This document shows, piece by piece, positions 1-7,684 of a DNA stretch of 64,000 nucleotides. The DNA comes from Prauserella halophila. GTDB taxonomy: Bacteria > Actinomycetota > Actinomycetes > Mycobacteriales > Pseudonocardiaceae. A program made the position numbers and the translations under genes. The notes under the pieces were generated by a model. That model was not told the DNA's origin and did not search any database. It was given only the letters and a program-made list of their open reading frames with translations. Location of the stretch: assembly GCF_024171895.1 (NCBI RefSeq), contig NZ_JAMTCQ010000016.1:82738-146737 (forward strand), read 5' to 3'. Each line of letters starts with the position of its first letter. The stretch's first letter is position 1.

Positions 1-407
1 CACAGCGCGACCGTCGCGGCGTCCACGCCGTGACCGGCGGAGACGACGAACAGCGCGGCGTCGGCGGCCCGCAACCCGGCGCGCAGCTCGCCGACGAAGT
101 CGACGTATCCGGGGGTGTCGATCAGGTTGATCTTGACGTCGCCGTGTGCGGCGGTGCGGTGGAGCAGGGGCGCGACCGCCAGGCCGACGGACCGCTGCTG
201 GCGGAGTGCCACCGGGTCGTGATCGAACACGGTCCCGGCGTCGCCGGATGCCGCGCGACCGCCCGACCCCGCTACGGCGAACAGTGCCTCGGCCAGCGTC
301 GTCTTGCCTGCGCCGGACGGACCGACCAGCGCGACGTTGCGCAGCCGCGCCGGGTCGTCCACCGCCCCGGCGCCCGCGTCGCCCCCTTTGCTCTGCTTGT
401 CGGTCAT
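1..407 (-). CDS. fusA2: EF-G-like translational GTPase (EF-G2 type), N-terminal part only
   Basis: The first ~135 residues are visible; the rest lies beyond position 1. The G1 P-loop GPSGAGKT is near residue 30 and the G3 box [11 protein letters not shown] near residue 105, so this is a translation-factor GTPase. The canonical EF-G G3 His (DTPGH) is Tyr here and switch I is unlike canonical EF-G. Both are traits of the EF-G2 (FusA2) paralogues of actinobacteria, whose cellular role is not settled. The ATG at 405-407 has a GAGGAG ribosome site 8 nt upstream. The gene is divergent from pdxS. The GTPase call is firm; the paralogue assignment is inferred from the N-terminus alone. Confidence 0.8.
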   Translation of the reverse strand, partial: MTDKQSKGGDAGAGAVDDPARLRNVALVGPSGAGKTTLAEALFAVAGSGGRAASGDAGTVFDHDPVALRQQRSVGLAVAPLLHRTAAHGDVKINLIDTPGYVDFVGELRAGLRAADAALFVVSAGHGVDAATVAL

Positions 408-593
408 CGCGGTCTCCTCGCAGCTCGCCGGCACCTGTGCGTTCGATCACACACCCGACGGACGTCATCGGCAAGGCGAGGGTGCGGGCCGGAGCGAGTG
501 GCCTTCCGAGAACAGCGGGAAATGGCCACTCGCGGAAGGCCACATGCGGCCTATTCTGAGGACGTACCACCCGATCAGACGAAAGGTCCTCCC

Positions 594-1511
594 GTGTCGA
601 CGTCGAAGTCCGCTGCCCAGCCGTCCGGTCCCGAGATCGGCACCGCCCGCGTCAAGCGCGGTATGGCGGAGATGCTGAAAGGCGGCGTGATCATGGATGT
701 CGTCACGCCGGAGCAGGCGAAGATCGCCGAGGACGCCGGTGCCGTCGCCGTGATGGCACTCGAGCGCGTGCCCGCCGATATCCGTGCCCAGGGCGGTGTT
801 GCGCGGATGAGCGATCCGGACCTGATCGACGGCATCGTCGACGCGGTGTCGATCCCCGTGATGGCGAAGGCGCGGATCGGGCACCTCGTCGAGGCGCAGG
901 TGCTGCAGTCGCTCGGCGTCGACTACGTCGACGAGTCCGAAGTGCTCACCCCCGCCGACTACGCCAACCACATCGACAAGTGGGCGTTCACGGTGCCGTT
1001 CGTGTGCGGTGCGACGAACCTCGGCGAGGCGCTGCGGCGGATCACCGAGGGGGCGGCGATGATCCGGTCCAAGGGCGAGGCGGGCACGGGCGACGTGTCG
1101 AACGCGACCACGCACATGCGGCAGATCCGTGCCGAGCTGCGGAAGCTGGCGGCGCTGCCGGAGGACGAGCTGTACGTCGCGGCGAAGGAATGGCAGGCGC
1201 CGTACGAGCTGGTGCGGGAGGTCGCGGCGACCAGGAAGCTTCCGGTCGTGCTGTTCACCGCGGGCGGCGTCGCGACGCCCGCCGACGCGGCGATGATGAT
1301 GCAGCTCGGCGCCGAGGGCGTGTTCGTCGGCTCGGGCATCTTCAAGTCGGGGAATCCGGCCGAGCGTGCCGAGGCGATCGTCAAGGCGACGACCTTCCAC
1401 GACGACCCCGACATGCTGGCGAAGGTCTCCCGCGGACTGGGCGATGCGATGGTCGGCATCAACGTCGACGACGTCCCCGAACCGCACCGCCTCGCCGAAC
1501 GCGGCTGGTGA
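594..1511 (+). CDS. pdxS: pyridoxal 5'-phosphate synthase subunit PdxS
   Basis: Synthase subunit of the deoxyxylulose-5-phosphate-independent PLP pathway. It condenses ribose-5-phosphate, glyceraldehyde-3-phosphate and ammonia supplied by PdxT. The 305-residue product is normal family length. It has the conserved start [17 protein letters not shown], the Schiff-base Lys in MAKARIGH, and the phosphate-binding Gly-rich SKGEAGTG. The GTG at 594 is chosen because an AAAGG site lies ~7 nt upstream and the family homology begins there; a longer open frame upstream is not coding. pdxT lies 4.7 kb downstream, so the two subunits are not one operon here. The last 39 bp, including the stop codon, are repeated exactly at 3081-3119. 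Confidence 0.97.
   Translation: MSTSKSAAQPSGPEIGTARVKRGMAEMLKGGVIMDVVTPEQAKIAEDAGAVAVMALERVPADIRAQGGVARMSDPDLIDGIVDAVSIPVMAKARIGHLVEAQVLQSLGVDYVDESEVLTPADYANHIDKWAFTVPFVCGATNLGEALRRITEGAAMIRSKGEAGTGDVSNATTHMRQIRAELRKLAALPEDELYVAAKEWQAPYELVREVAATRKLPVVLFTAGGVATPADAAMMMQLGAEGVFVGSGIFKSGNPAERAEAIVKATTFHDDPDMLAKVSRGLGDAMVGINVDDVPEPHRLAERGW
1473..1511. repeat. 39-bp direct repeat, left copy (pdxS 3' end)
   Basis: The last 39 bp of pdxS, from GTCCCCGAACC through the TGA stop, are identical to 3081-3119. The bases on either side of the two copies differ (c/g before, g/c after), so the match ends sharply. This arrangement is typical of integration into the 3' end of a gene with regeneration of its coding end. 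It is the left boundary of the putative insertion. Confidence 0.9.
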
Positions 1512-1697
1512 GGTGTCCTGGTGGGGGCGCATTGTCGCTCTCGCCGGGAACTTCGCGTTCGCGTCTGCCGGCGACGAGAGTGGTTCGAGCTGACGGTCCA
1601 GGGTGAGGGGACGTCGGCAGTTAGGTGCAGACGGAGCGATGGCCGGATCGCGTTGCGAGCATGTAGCTGAGCGCGGTCACCTCGACGGGTGGCACTG

Positions 1698-2510
1698 TCA
1701 GTTGCGGTTCAATCCGTGCCTGCGTGTGTCGAGGGCGAGCTTGAAGTGGCTCTCGGTTGCGTCGATCTCGCGGGTGGGAGTCGCGGGATCGAACACGCGC
1801 AGCAGGGAGAAGCGGAAGCTGGTTGGCCTGACGTTGCGCAGCTCGACGTTGCCGCCGTGGCCGTTGGTCACGTAGGCGTTCCAGCGTTGGCGGATGCTCT
1901 CCGCGCCCTCGGCCTTGCCAACGTATTGGCGGCCGTCACGGGTGTCCGTGATTAGGTAGACGCCGGTAACCGATGCCAGCGCGGTGCGCCAGGAGGCGTA
2001 GCGGTGGTCACGCATCACGGCCTGGAGCTGGACGTAGTCGAGCACGAGCTGGTCGAAGCCTGGGAATGGGATCGGCTCCGCGTCGGCGATCTCCATGACT
2101 GGGTAGTCGGCGGCTGTCGTGGCGTTGATGCGCCAAGCGCGCGGCGATCTCCAGCCGATCACCAGCCGGTTTCGCAGGTCCGCCAGTTGCTCGGATCGAG
2201 TCAGGTCAAAGGTGCGGAGCGTCCCGTCGTTCGATGTCTCGCCGCGGTTCTCCAGCACCGACCAGAGCCTGGCCCTGTCACCGCCTTCCCGGATGAAGAT
2301 GAGCCACAGGCGGGGAGGGGCGGCCGGGAAAACGCGTGGCTTCGCGGACTGCTGGCTGGTGTAGCGCAGGATCTCATCATCGGTGGAGTCCGCGTGGAGG
2401 CCGGGCAAGCCGCTGTCCTCGTGCTCGCGCACGTAGGCATGGCGGATTACATGGGCGTCGGCAGGATCGATACCTGCACTGTGCAGAATCGGACCGAATG
2501 TGAGTCCCAT
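1698..2510 (-). CDS. GIY-YIG nuclease family protein
   Basis: A 270-residue protein with a C-terminal GIY-YIG domain. GVY is at residues 183-185, YVG at 196-198, an Arg-bearing helix SIRQRW near 205-210, a conserved Glu near 248-253 and a terminal Asn in GLNRN. The catalytic set therefore looks intact. The first ~170 residues form a separate domain that I cannot assign; similar whole-length proteins are scattered in actinobacteria. The ATG at 2508-2510 has a GAAGGAGAG site ~10 nt upstream. It is the only intact gene inside the pdxS-end insertion. Repair, defence and mobile-element roles all occur among GIY-YIG proteins, and nothing here decides between them. Confidence 0.85.
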   Translation of the reverse strand: MGLTFGPILHSAGIDPADAHVIRHAYVREHEDSGLPGLHADSTDDEILRYTSQQSAKPRVFPAAPPRLWLIFIREGGDRARLWSVLENRGETSNDGTLRTFDLTRSEQLADLRNRLVIGWRSPRAWRINATTAADYPVMEIADAEPIPFPGFDQLVLDYVQLQAVMRDHRYASWRTALASVTGVYLITDTRDGRQYVGKAEGAESIRQRWNAYVTNGHGGNVELRNVRPTSFRFSLLRVFDPATPTREIDATESHFKLALDTRRHGLNRN

Positions 2511-2696
2511 TTTCGCGTCGTCTCTCCTTCAGGTCTCTCGCGAGAACAAGTCCCGTGATTTCCTCTCGGGTGGCGACATGCGCCGGAGCGTGGGCCCCCC
2601 GCACCTCGGCGCGCTGCTGTGACAGGTCGGTGTTCGTCGTACGACCACTGAGGAACTCGGGCAACGCGAATGGGTCGAGTGCGAGTTGTCTGCCCG

Positions 2697-2917
2697 TCAG
2701 CGCAGTTCTTCGCGGTCTTCACGGATGACCGCGACGAGGGTTTCGCGAGGAATGCCGCCGTGCTCGCGGCGGCGCGGTCCAAGAGCTCCGATACGGACGG
2801 CCCGGATCGCGCGAACTCGGCGTGCTGGCGATCGAAATACGTCTGCAGGTCGAAGGTGTCGGTCCTGGGCGCTGACGGACCTTCTGGTGTGTGGTCGCGC
2901 CATGCGTTGTCGGTCAT
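2697..2917 (-). pseudogene. short companion gene, reading frame broken
   Basis: From the ATG at 2915-2917 about 50 residues read like a natural soluble protein (MTDNAWRDHTPEGP..., then FDLQTYFDRQ and SVSELLDRAAA). The protein-like continuation GGIPRETLVAVIREDREELR, ending in TGA at 2697-2699, lies in a neighbouring frame. A one-base shift near 2762 would join them into a ~73-residue product. A third frame below it (about 2540-2696: LALDPFALPEFLSGRTTNTD) also looks protein-like and runs into the GIY-YIG gene. A TAACCT hexamer 8-9 nt before the ATG suggests a leaderless promoter. I do not recognise the family. It may be the decayed partner of the GIY-YIG gene. Confidence 0.4.
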
Positions 2918-3080
2918 GTCGCAAGGTTAGCGTCGACCACCGACGATTCTCGCGATTCGCGCGCGGCCTGCGCGTGGTCGGGCGGCCAGGTGCTTTCCGG
3001 CGCACCACCGACGGTACTTCGGAGGCTAGAAGTTCCGGGGATGCGAGTTCTGAGGTGCGTACTCGTTGCCGAAATTCCGG

Positions 3081-3119
3081 GTCCCCGAACCGCACCGCCT
3101 CGCCGAACGCGGCTGGTGA
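3081..3119. repeat. 39-bp direct repeat, right copy
   Basis: Exact copy of 1473-1511, the end of pdxS including its stop codon, but with no pdxS reading frame upstream. It is followed at 3142-3157 by a small GCCGA/TCGGC hairpin that could be the original pdxS terminator region. It marks the right edge of the 1608-bp insertion. Confidence 0.9.
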
Positions 3120-3198
3120 CGGCAACGCCCGGCGGCAGAAGGCCGAGTGTTCGGCTCATCCGTCGCCGGGCTGCGTCGTGCGTGCCGCGCGGCGCGGG

Positions 3199-3526
3199 CT
3201 ACTCTTCGTCGGCGACGGCCTTCATCGCCTTCCAGCCGTGAGTGACGCCGCCGCCGGCGCGCAGGGCGGCGGCGACCATGACCGCTTCGGCGACCGCGGC
3301 TTTGGGTGCTCCGGCCTTGACCGCGCTTGGCGTGGTCCTCGATGCAGTACGCGCACTGGGTGGTCACCGCGACCCCGACCGCGATCATCTCCCGGATGGC
3401 CAGGTCGAGGTTTCCCGGGTTCTTGTCGAACACGGCTTTGTCGAACCCGAAGAAGGCCGAGACCACGTCCGGCGCGGCCTCCTTGATGTCGGCCAGGAAC
3501 GCGGCTTCCTCGTGGTGAGAGTGCAT
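3199..3526 (-). pseudogene. carboxymuconolactone decarboxylase / AhpD-like protein, frameshifted
   Basis: The N-terminal 67 residues form a normal CMD-family start with the redox motif CAYC followed by IEDHAK. The expected continuation VKAGAPKAAVAEAVMV... to WKAMKAVADEE and a TAG at 3199-3201 lies in another frame. The shift falls in a GC run at about 3322-3330 (aagcgcggtcaag), where two bases appear to be missing. With them restored the product would be ~109 residues, the family norm. Either the gene is freshly inactivated or this is a sequencing error in a GC-rich run. The family includes peroxide-related AhpD-like reductases with a CxxC pair. A palindrome lies ~60 bp upstream of its start. 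Confidence 0.8.
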
Positions 3527-3585
3527 CTGCGGTTTCTTTCGTGTGCCCTGTTCGTCCGGAATCCCGGCTCCTCACGCTCAACCCG

Positions 3586-3610
3586 ACGCATAGGGGGTAT
3601 CCCTACGCGT
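3586..3610. promoter_or_regulatory. near-perfect palindrome upstream of the AhpD-like gene, possible operator
   Basis: ACGCATAGGG and CCCTACGCGT flank a 5-bp spacer. The arms are complementary at 9 of 10 positions. It sits ~60 bp before the start of the frameshifted AhpD-like gene on the minus strand, where an operator would be expected. No regulator gene of this locus survives nearby. Function is inferred from position and symmetry only. Confidence 0.4.
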
Positions 3611-3931
3611 TGGGTCGCTCGATCGGGAAACGCGGGAGGTTCTGCGCAGGCTGTTGCCGAGGTGCTGGCCGAGTTCGACGGGGTTCGCGCCGGTGGCGTG
3701 CCGCGTGAGGATCACGGCCAGTGCTCTGAAACGACGATCCGCCGATTCGGAGCAATCACCGTCTCGGAACGAGTGGCGAGGAACTGGCCGGGGTGACCGT
3801 GACGTCGATCGTCGAAGCGGCCGTCACGCCGGAGTAGTGGGGGCACCGAATGACCGATACGACCGAACGGATTCCGGAGGCGATCGCGCAGGAGCTTCTT
3901 TCCGGAGGGTGCTGATTTCCGGAGGGCGCTG
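3611..3931. other. gene-poor stretch with decayed coding sequence
   Basis: I find no intact gene here. A 21-codon frame (3850-3915, beginning MTDTTERIPEAIAQELL) precedes the vapC remnant but is too short and atypical to call an antitoxin. Two near-identical 17-bp copies of TTTCCGGAGGGTGCTGA lie head to tail at about 3899-3932. Together with the flanking pseudogenes this looks like residual, decaying DNA. Confidence 0.4.
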
Positions 3932-4173
3932 AACGAGGCTCTCCAGCGAGGATGCCGACGAGGTTGTCGCCGATCTGGCGGCATTCCCCGTGGCGCTCGC
4001 CGCATCGCGGGCTGATACCGCGTGTGTGGGAACTCCGGCACTCGATCACGCCGTACGACGCCGCGTATGTTGCGCTTGCTGAGCAGCTCGATATTCCGTT
4101 GCTCACCACCGATGCCAGGCTCGCCGGATCCAACGGGCACAGCGCCGAGATCGAGTTGTATCCCGTGTCCTGA
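3932..4173 (+). pseudogene. 3' remnant of a VapC-type PIN-domain toxin gene
   Basis: The end of the reading frame (WELRHSITPYDAAYVALAEQ, then LLTTDARLAG and EIELYP) is the C-terminal half of a PIN-domain VapC ribonuclease, including the late acidic residues of the active site. Just upstream, LSSEDADEVVADLAAFPV is in a neighbouring frame. Removing one G near 3977-3982 would fuse the two into a continuous VapC segment (FPV-RSPHRGLIPRVWELR). A stop at 3930-3932 and the lack of any N-terminal catalytic Asp upstream show that the 5' half is gone. No convincing VapB partner remains. Confidence 0.75.
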
Positions 4174-4200
4174 CCTGGTGGCAGGTGCCGCGTCGCGCGC

Positions 4201-4896
4201 TCAGGTGTGTTCGGAGACGAGGACCGCGGTCGTGCCGTGCTCGAGCGCCTCGAACACGTGCGGCAGGTCGCCGGGGTAGGCGATGTAGTCGCCGGGTGCG
4301 AGTTCGGTCGGATCGTCGCTCGGCCCCACCATGACGCGTCCGGCGCTCAGTACGACGTGCTCGACGACGCCGGGCATGTGCGGATCCGATTCGCGGGCCG
4401 AGCCCGGCTCCGCCGTGATCAGGTACAGGTCGCGGCGCGCGTTCGGCGGGCAGGTCGAGAGCACGGTCGCCAGGTAGTCGGCGCGGTCGGCCGCGAACCG
4501 CGGCCCCTCACCCGCCCGCACGAGCTGCACCTGCGGCCGCGCGGGCTGGACGAGCAGTGCGAACGGCACGTCGAGCGCCACGCTCAGTGCCCACAGCGTT
4601 TCGACACTCGGGTTGCCGGCAGCGGATTCGAGCTGCGACAGCGTCGACTTCGCGACGCCGGCGCGGCGCGCGAGCTCGGTCAGCGACATGCCGGCCCGCT
4701 GTCGTTCCCGCCGGAGCGCGGAGGCGATGTGCGCCAACGGCCCCGTGGTCTCGGCAGCCGTTCCGGCCACCCCTGTGCCCTCGGAAGCGGCGGCGCCCGA
4801 CGCTGTAGTACCCGACGCCGGGACATCCGACGCCGGGGTGGCCTGTGACGCTGTGTCGGCGCGGCGGTTGTGCTGCACGGGGCCGGTCTCCGTCAT
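4201..4896 (-). CDS. XRE-family transcriptional regulator with C-terminal cupin domain
   Basis: A 231-residue regulator. A ~60-residue Ala/Thr-rich N-terminal extension precedes a helix-turn-helix at about 65-120 (LTELARRAGVAKSTLSQLES). A cupin fold follows at about 160-230, with HMPGVVEHVV and GDYIAYPGDLPH. Regulators of this HTH-cupin architecture often control a linked transporter or catabolic gene and sense a small ligand through the cupin. The gene is divergent from azlCD with 67 bp between the start codons. That spacer contains GTTCG/CGAAC inverted repeats, so control of azlCD and of itself is the natural inference. The ATG is at 4894-4896. Confidence 0.88.
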   Translation of the reverse strand: MTETGPVQHNRRADTASQATPASDVPASGTTASGAAASEGTGVAGTAAETTGPLAHIASALRRERQRAGMSLTELARRAGVAKSTLSQLESAAGNPSVETLWALSVALDVPFALLVQPARPQVQLVRAGEGPRFAADRADYLATVLSTCPPNARRDLYLITAEPGSARESDPHMPGVVEHVVLSAGRVMVGPSDDPTELAPGDYIAYPGDLPHVFEALEHGTTAVLVSEHT

Positions 4897-4919
4897 GTGT
4901 TCGCTCCATCGGTCCGAAT

Positions 4920-4983
4920 GTTCGTATTGACGAACGATGGGTGGTTGTTCACTGTGTCAGGTAATGCGTTCGATATGGCGAAC
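4920..4983. promoter_or_regulatory. paired GTTCG/CGAAC inverted repeats between the XRE regulator and azlC
   Basis: GTTCGT-attg-ACGAAC (4920-4935) is a perfect 6-bp inverted repeat. A second one, GTTCG-atatgg-CGAAC (4968-4983), overlaps the first codons of azlC. Both lie in or next to the shared divergent promoter region of the XRE-cupin regulator and azlCD. Two matching half-site pairs in this position suggest operators of that regulator. Confidence 0.5.
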
Positions 4984-5701
4984 ACTAACAAGCCGGCTCG
5001 AATCCGGCCTGCTGCGCGACATCGCGCTCGTCTGCGCCGCCGACGGCCTCGTCGGCGCCTCGTTCGGTGCGATCGCGGTCGGCTCGGGCTTTCCACTGTG
5101 GTTGCCGATGCTCATGTCCCTGGTCGTGTTCGCGGGCGCGGCGCAGTTCATGTTCGTCGGCCTGATCGCCGCGGGCGGCAACCCGATCGCCGCGGTCCTC
5201 GCCGGACTGCTGGTCAACGCCCGGCACCTGCCGTTCGGATTCGCCGTCGGCGACGTCTTCGGCCGTGGGCTCGTGCGGCGCGCGGCCGGCGCCCATCTGA
5301 TGATCGACGAGACGGTCGCCTTCGCGCTGGCGCAGCGGGATGCCGATCGGCGCCGGGCCGCCTTCTGGGCGTGCGGCATCGCTCTGTTCGTCTGCTGGAA
5401 CGTCGGGGTCGTGGCGGGTGCCTTCGGTGGCACGGTCATCTCCGACACGGATGCCTTCGGGCTCGACGCCGCCTTCCCCGCGGTGCTGCTGGCACTGGTG
5501 CTGCCGTCGCTGAAGGACCGGTCCACGCGGCTCGCCGCCGCCGTGGGGGTGGTCGTCGCACTGGTCACGTCGCCGTGGCTGCCCGCGGGCGTGCCCGTGC
5601 TGCTGGCGCTCGCCGGTGTGCTCGTGGCCCTCGGCGCCGCGCCGGACGGCCCACGTGATCCGGCGTCCACGTCGCGGTCCCGGTCGGAGGAGGCCACATG
5701 A
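4964..5701 (+). CDS. azlC: AzlC-family branched-chain amino acid exporter, large subunit
   Basis: A 245-residue integral membrane protein with the family motif around GLVGASFGAIAVGSG, then FAGAAQFMFVG and NARHLPFGFA, and several hydrophobic helices through residue ~230. With AzlD it forms a two-subunit exporter; in Bacillus the pair exports branched-chain amino acids and azaleucine. The ATG at 4964 is taken because homology starts just after it. Its ribosome site (CAGG, 5 nt upstream) is weak. An in-frame start 27 nt upstream is possible. The gene ends in ATGA, overlapping azlD by 4 bp, so the subunits are translationally coupled. Confidence 0.9.
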   Translation: MRSIWRTLTSRLESGLLRDIALVCAADGLVGASFGAIAVGSGFPLWLPMLMSLVVFAGAAQFMFVGLIAAGGNPIAAVLAGLLVNARHLPFGFAVGDVFGRGLVRRAAGAHLMIDETVAFALAQRDADRRRAAFWACGIALFVCWNVGVVAGAFGGTVISDTDAFGLDAAFPAVLLALVLPSLKDRSTRLAAAVGVVVALVTSPWLPAGVPVLLALAGVLVALGAAPDGPRDPASTSRSRSEEAT

Positions 5702-6021
5702 CCAGCCCGCTCGTGCTCGTCGTCGCCACGGTCGTGCTGGGAGCCGGCACGTTCGCGTTCCGCGCCGCGGGCCCCGCGCTGCGCAGCCGGGTCACGCTGT
5801 CCGATCGCGCCGAACACCTCATGGCCACGGCCGCGGTCGTACTGCTGGCGGCTCTCGTCGCGACGTCCGCGCTGCTGGAGGACGGCGGTTTCGCGGGCGT
5901 GGCGCGGCCCGCCGGGGTCGCCGTCGGCGGCGTCCTCGCGTGGCGGAAGGCGCCGTTCGTGGTCGTCGTCCTCGCCGCCGCGGCCACCGCCGCCGGGCTT
6001 CGCCTGCTGGGTGTGCCGTGA
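5698..6021 (+). CDS. azlD: AzlD-family branched-chain amino acid exporter, small subunit
   Basis: A 107-residue hydrophobic protein with about four membrane segments and the family features GAGTFAFRAAGPALRSR and WRKAPFVVVVLAAAATAA. It is the partner of AzlC. Its ATG overlaps the azlC stop by 4 bp, and the two clearly form one transcription unit divergent from the XRE-cupin regulator. Length and hydropathy match the family. Confidence 0.88.
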   Translation: MTSPLVLVVATVVLGAGTFAFRAAGPALRSRVTLSDRAEHLMATAAVVLLAALVATSALLEDGGFAGVARPAGVAVGGVLAWRKAPFVVVVLAAAATAAGLRLLGVP

Positions 6022-6249
6022 AGCCGTGCGCGGGAGCGCGGCCCGCCCGCAGCGATGGTCCTGCCTGCTTGACGACCGGGGTGGGTATCCTGGACGAACC
6101 GGCCCGCAGCGCGTGAGCTGCCGTGTCTCGACCGGCACGTGTGCGGCCTGCGGCTGCCGGCCCACGGTGTTTCCGGCCGGTGGCGTTTCCGGCCCACAGT
6201 GCCCGGCCCGGAGGGTTTCGGGCCCGGAGTGTTCGGAGGATGGACCCAC

Positions 6250-6885
6250 GTGACCACCCGCCCGACGATCGGTGTGCTCGCCCTGCAGGGCGATGTACGT
6301 GAACACGCCGCCGCGCTCGAGCGCGCCAGTGCCACGGCGGTGCCGGTGCGCAGGCCGGAGGAACTGGCGCGCGTCGACGGGCTCGTCCTGCCGGGCGGCG
6401 AGTCGACCACGATGTCGCGGCTGCTGGTCACCTTCGGGTTGCTCGAGCCGATCCGCGAGCGACTGGCCGCGGGGATGCCCGCGTACGGTTCGTGTGCCGG
6501 CATGATCCTGCTGGCCCGTACCGTCCTCGACGGCAGGCCCGACCAGGAGCAGCTCGGCGCACTCGACGTCGTCGTGCGGCGCAACGCGTTCGGCAGGCAG
6601 GTCGATTCGTTCGAGGCCGACCTCGCGGTCGCCGGCACCGGGGGCGAACCGGTGCATGCCGTGTTCATTCGCGCGCCGTGGGTCGAGAAGGCGGGCGAGG
6701 ACGTGGAGGTGCTGGCCAGAGTGCCGCACACCGCCGAGGAGCCGGACGCGGCGGATAGGATCGTCGCGGTCCGTCAGGGCAGGGTGCTGGCGACGGCGTT
6801 CCATCCCGAACTCACCGGGGACGACCGGTTGCACCGGCTGTTCGTGGGCCTCGCGGAAGAAGATGTAGATCTGGAGGAGAGATGA
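6250..6885 (+). CDS. pdxT: pyridoxal 5'-phosphate synthase glutaminase subunit PdxT
   Basis: A 211-residue class I glutaminase that hydrolyses glutamine and feeds ammonia to PdxS. Visible features are the start [18 protein letters not shown], the [12 protein letters not shown] substrate loop, the nucleophile Cys in GSCAGMI and the His-Glu pair in FHPELTGD. The GTG at 6250 is preceded by GGAGGA with ~9 nt spacing. An upstream in-frame ATG at 6139 would add 37 low-complexity residues and is rejected. The stop overlaps the yebC start (ATGA). The 228-bp spacer before it is rich in imperfect TTTCCGGCC repeats. Confidence 0.96.
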   Translation: MTTRPTIGVLALQGDVREHAAALERASATAVPVRRPEELARVDGLVLPGGESTTMSRLLVTFGLLEPIRERLAAGMPAYGSCAGMILLARTVLDGRPDQEQLGALDVVVRRNAFGRQVDSFEADLAVAGTGGEPVHAVFIRAPWVEKAGEDVEVLARVPHTAEEPDAADRIVAVRQGRVLATAFHPELTGDDRLHRLFVGLAEEDVDLEER

Positions 6886-7634
6886 GCGGCCACTCCAAGT
6901 GGGCCACCACCAAGCACAAGAAGGCCGCCCTCGACGCCAAGCGTGGCAAGCTGTTCGCGAAGCTGATCAAGAACATCGAGGTCGCTGCGCGTACGGGCGG
7001 GGGCGACCCGGACGCGAACCCGACGCTGTTCGACGCCATCCAGAAGGCGAAGAAGAACTCGGTCCCCGCCGACAACGTCGAGCGCGCACGCAAGCGCGGC
7101 GCCGGTGAGGAGGCCGGCGGCGCGGACTGGCAGGAGATCACCTACGAGGGTTACGGCTCCAGCGGTGTCGCCGTGCTCATCGAGTGCCTCACCGACAACA
7201 AGAACCGCGCCGCGGGCGAGGTGCGCACCGCGCTCAGCCGCAACGGCGGATCCCTGGCCGACCCCGGCTCGGTGGCCTACCTGTTCACCCGCAAGGGCAT
7301 CGTGCTCATGAACAAGGGCGACAGGTCCGAGGACGACGTGCTCATGGCGGTGCTGGACGCGGGTGCCGAGGAGGTCAACGACCTCGGTGAGAGCTTCGAG
7401 ATCGTGTCCGAGCCGGGCGACCTCGTGGCGGTGCGCACGGCGGTGCAGGACGCAGGCTACGACTACGAGTCGGCCGAGCTGAGCTTCCAGCCGTCGGTGA
7501 ACGTGCCGCTCGACGTCGAGGGCGCCAAGAAGGTGTTCAAGCTGATCGACGCGCTCGAGGACTGCGACGACGTGCAGAACGTCTACACCAACTTCGACGT
7601 CTCCGACGAGGTGATGGCCGAGGCGACCGCCTGA
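6882..7634 (+). CDS. yebC: YebC/PmpR-family regulatory protein
   Basis: A 250-residue protein opening with the family signature [22 protein letters not shown] and matching throughout. The family was long described as DNA-binding regulators. More recent work on some members ties them to relief of ribosome stalling at polyproline, alongside EF-P. The start overlaps the pdxT stop by 4 bp, the usual actinobacterial pdxT-yebC order ahead of ruvCAB. Two hairpins follow within 100 bp, so the transcription unit ends here. Confidence 0.95.
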   Translation: MSGHSKWATTKHKKAALDAKRGKLFAKLIKNIEVAARTGGGDPDANPTLFDAIQKAKKNSVPADNVERARKRGAGEEAGGADWQEITYEGYGSSGVAVLIECLTDNKNRAAGEVRTALSRNGGSLADPGSVAYLFTRKGIVLMNKGDRSEDDVLMAVLDAGAEEVNDLGESFEIVSEPGDLVAVRTAVQDAGYDYESAELSFQPSVNVPLDVEGAKKVFKLIDALEDCDDVQNVYTNFDVSDEVMAEATA

Positions 7635-7637
7635 CCG

Positions 7638-7657
7638 GCACTCCGTTCGCGGAGTGC
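7638..7657 (+). terminator. hairpin after yebC
   Basis: GCACTCCG-TTCG-CGGAGTGC is a perfect 8-bp stem with a TTCG tetraloop, beginning 4 bp after the yebC stop. There is no T-run, as is common for actinobacterial terminators. Confidence 0.7.
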
Positions 7658-7684
7658 GCGTGGCCGGTGGCGGTCGCCGGTCGT

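Larger units (their letters stand above)
1512..3119. mobile_element. putative 1.6-kb insertion at the pdxS 3' end, bracketed by 39-bp direct repeats
   Basis: The segment between the two repeat copies plus one copy is 1608 bp. It holds an intact GIY-YIG family gene and a broken short gene, both on the minus strand, and no integrase or transposase. Codon third positions look visibly less GC-rich than in the flanking housekeeping genes. The 186 bp from 1512 to 1697 hold no gene I can recognise. Deleting the unit would join pdxS directly to the sequence starting at 3120. It may be a non-autonomous element, the remnant of a larger integrative element, or a simple duplication event. Mobility is inference; the repeats are seen. 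Confidence 0.6.

Noticed and set aside
1582..1600. TTCGAG-containing segment near 1583 as a tRNA T-arm at the insertion site
   Set aside because: No acceptor, D or anticodon stems can be drawn around it; the repeat at the insertion site belongs to pdxS, not to a tRNA.
2447..2917. A continuous 156-residue protein over the companion gene
   Set aside because: Protein-like sequence stops after ~50 residues in this frame and continues in another, and the tail is antisense-like and overlaps the GIY-YIG gene start.
3850..3915. A 21-codon frame before the VapC remnant as a VapB antitoxin
   Set aside because: Too short and without the DNA-binding or toxin-binding pattern of VapB; it is more likely chance or decayed sequence.
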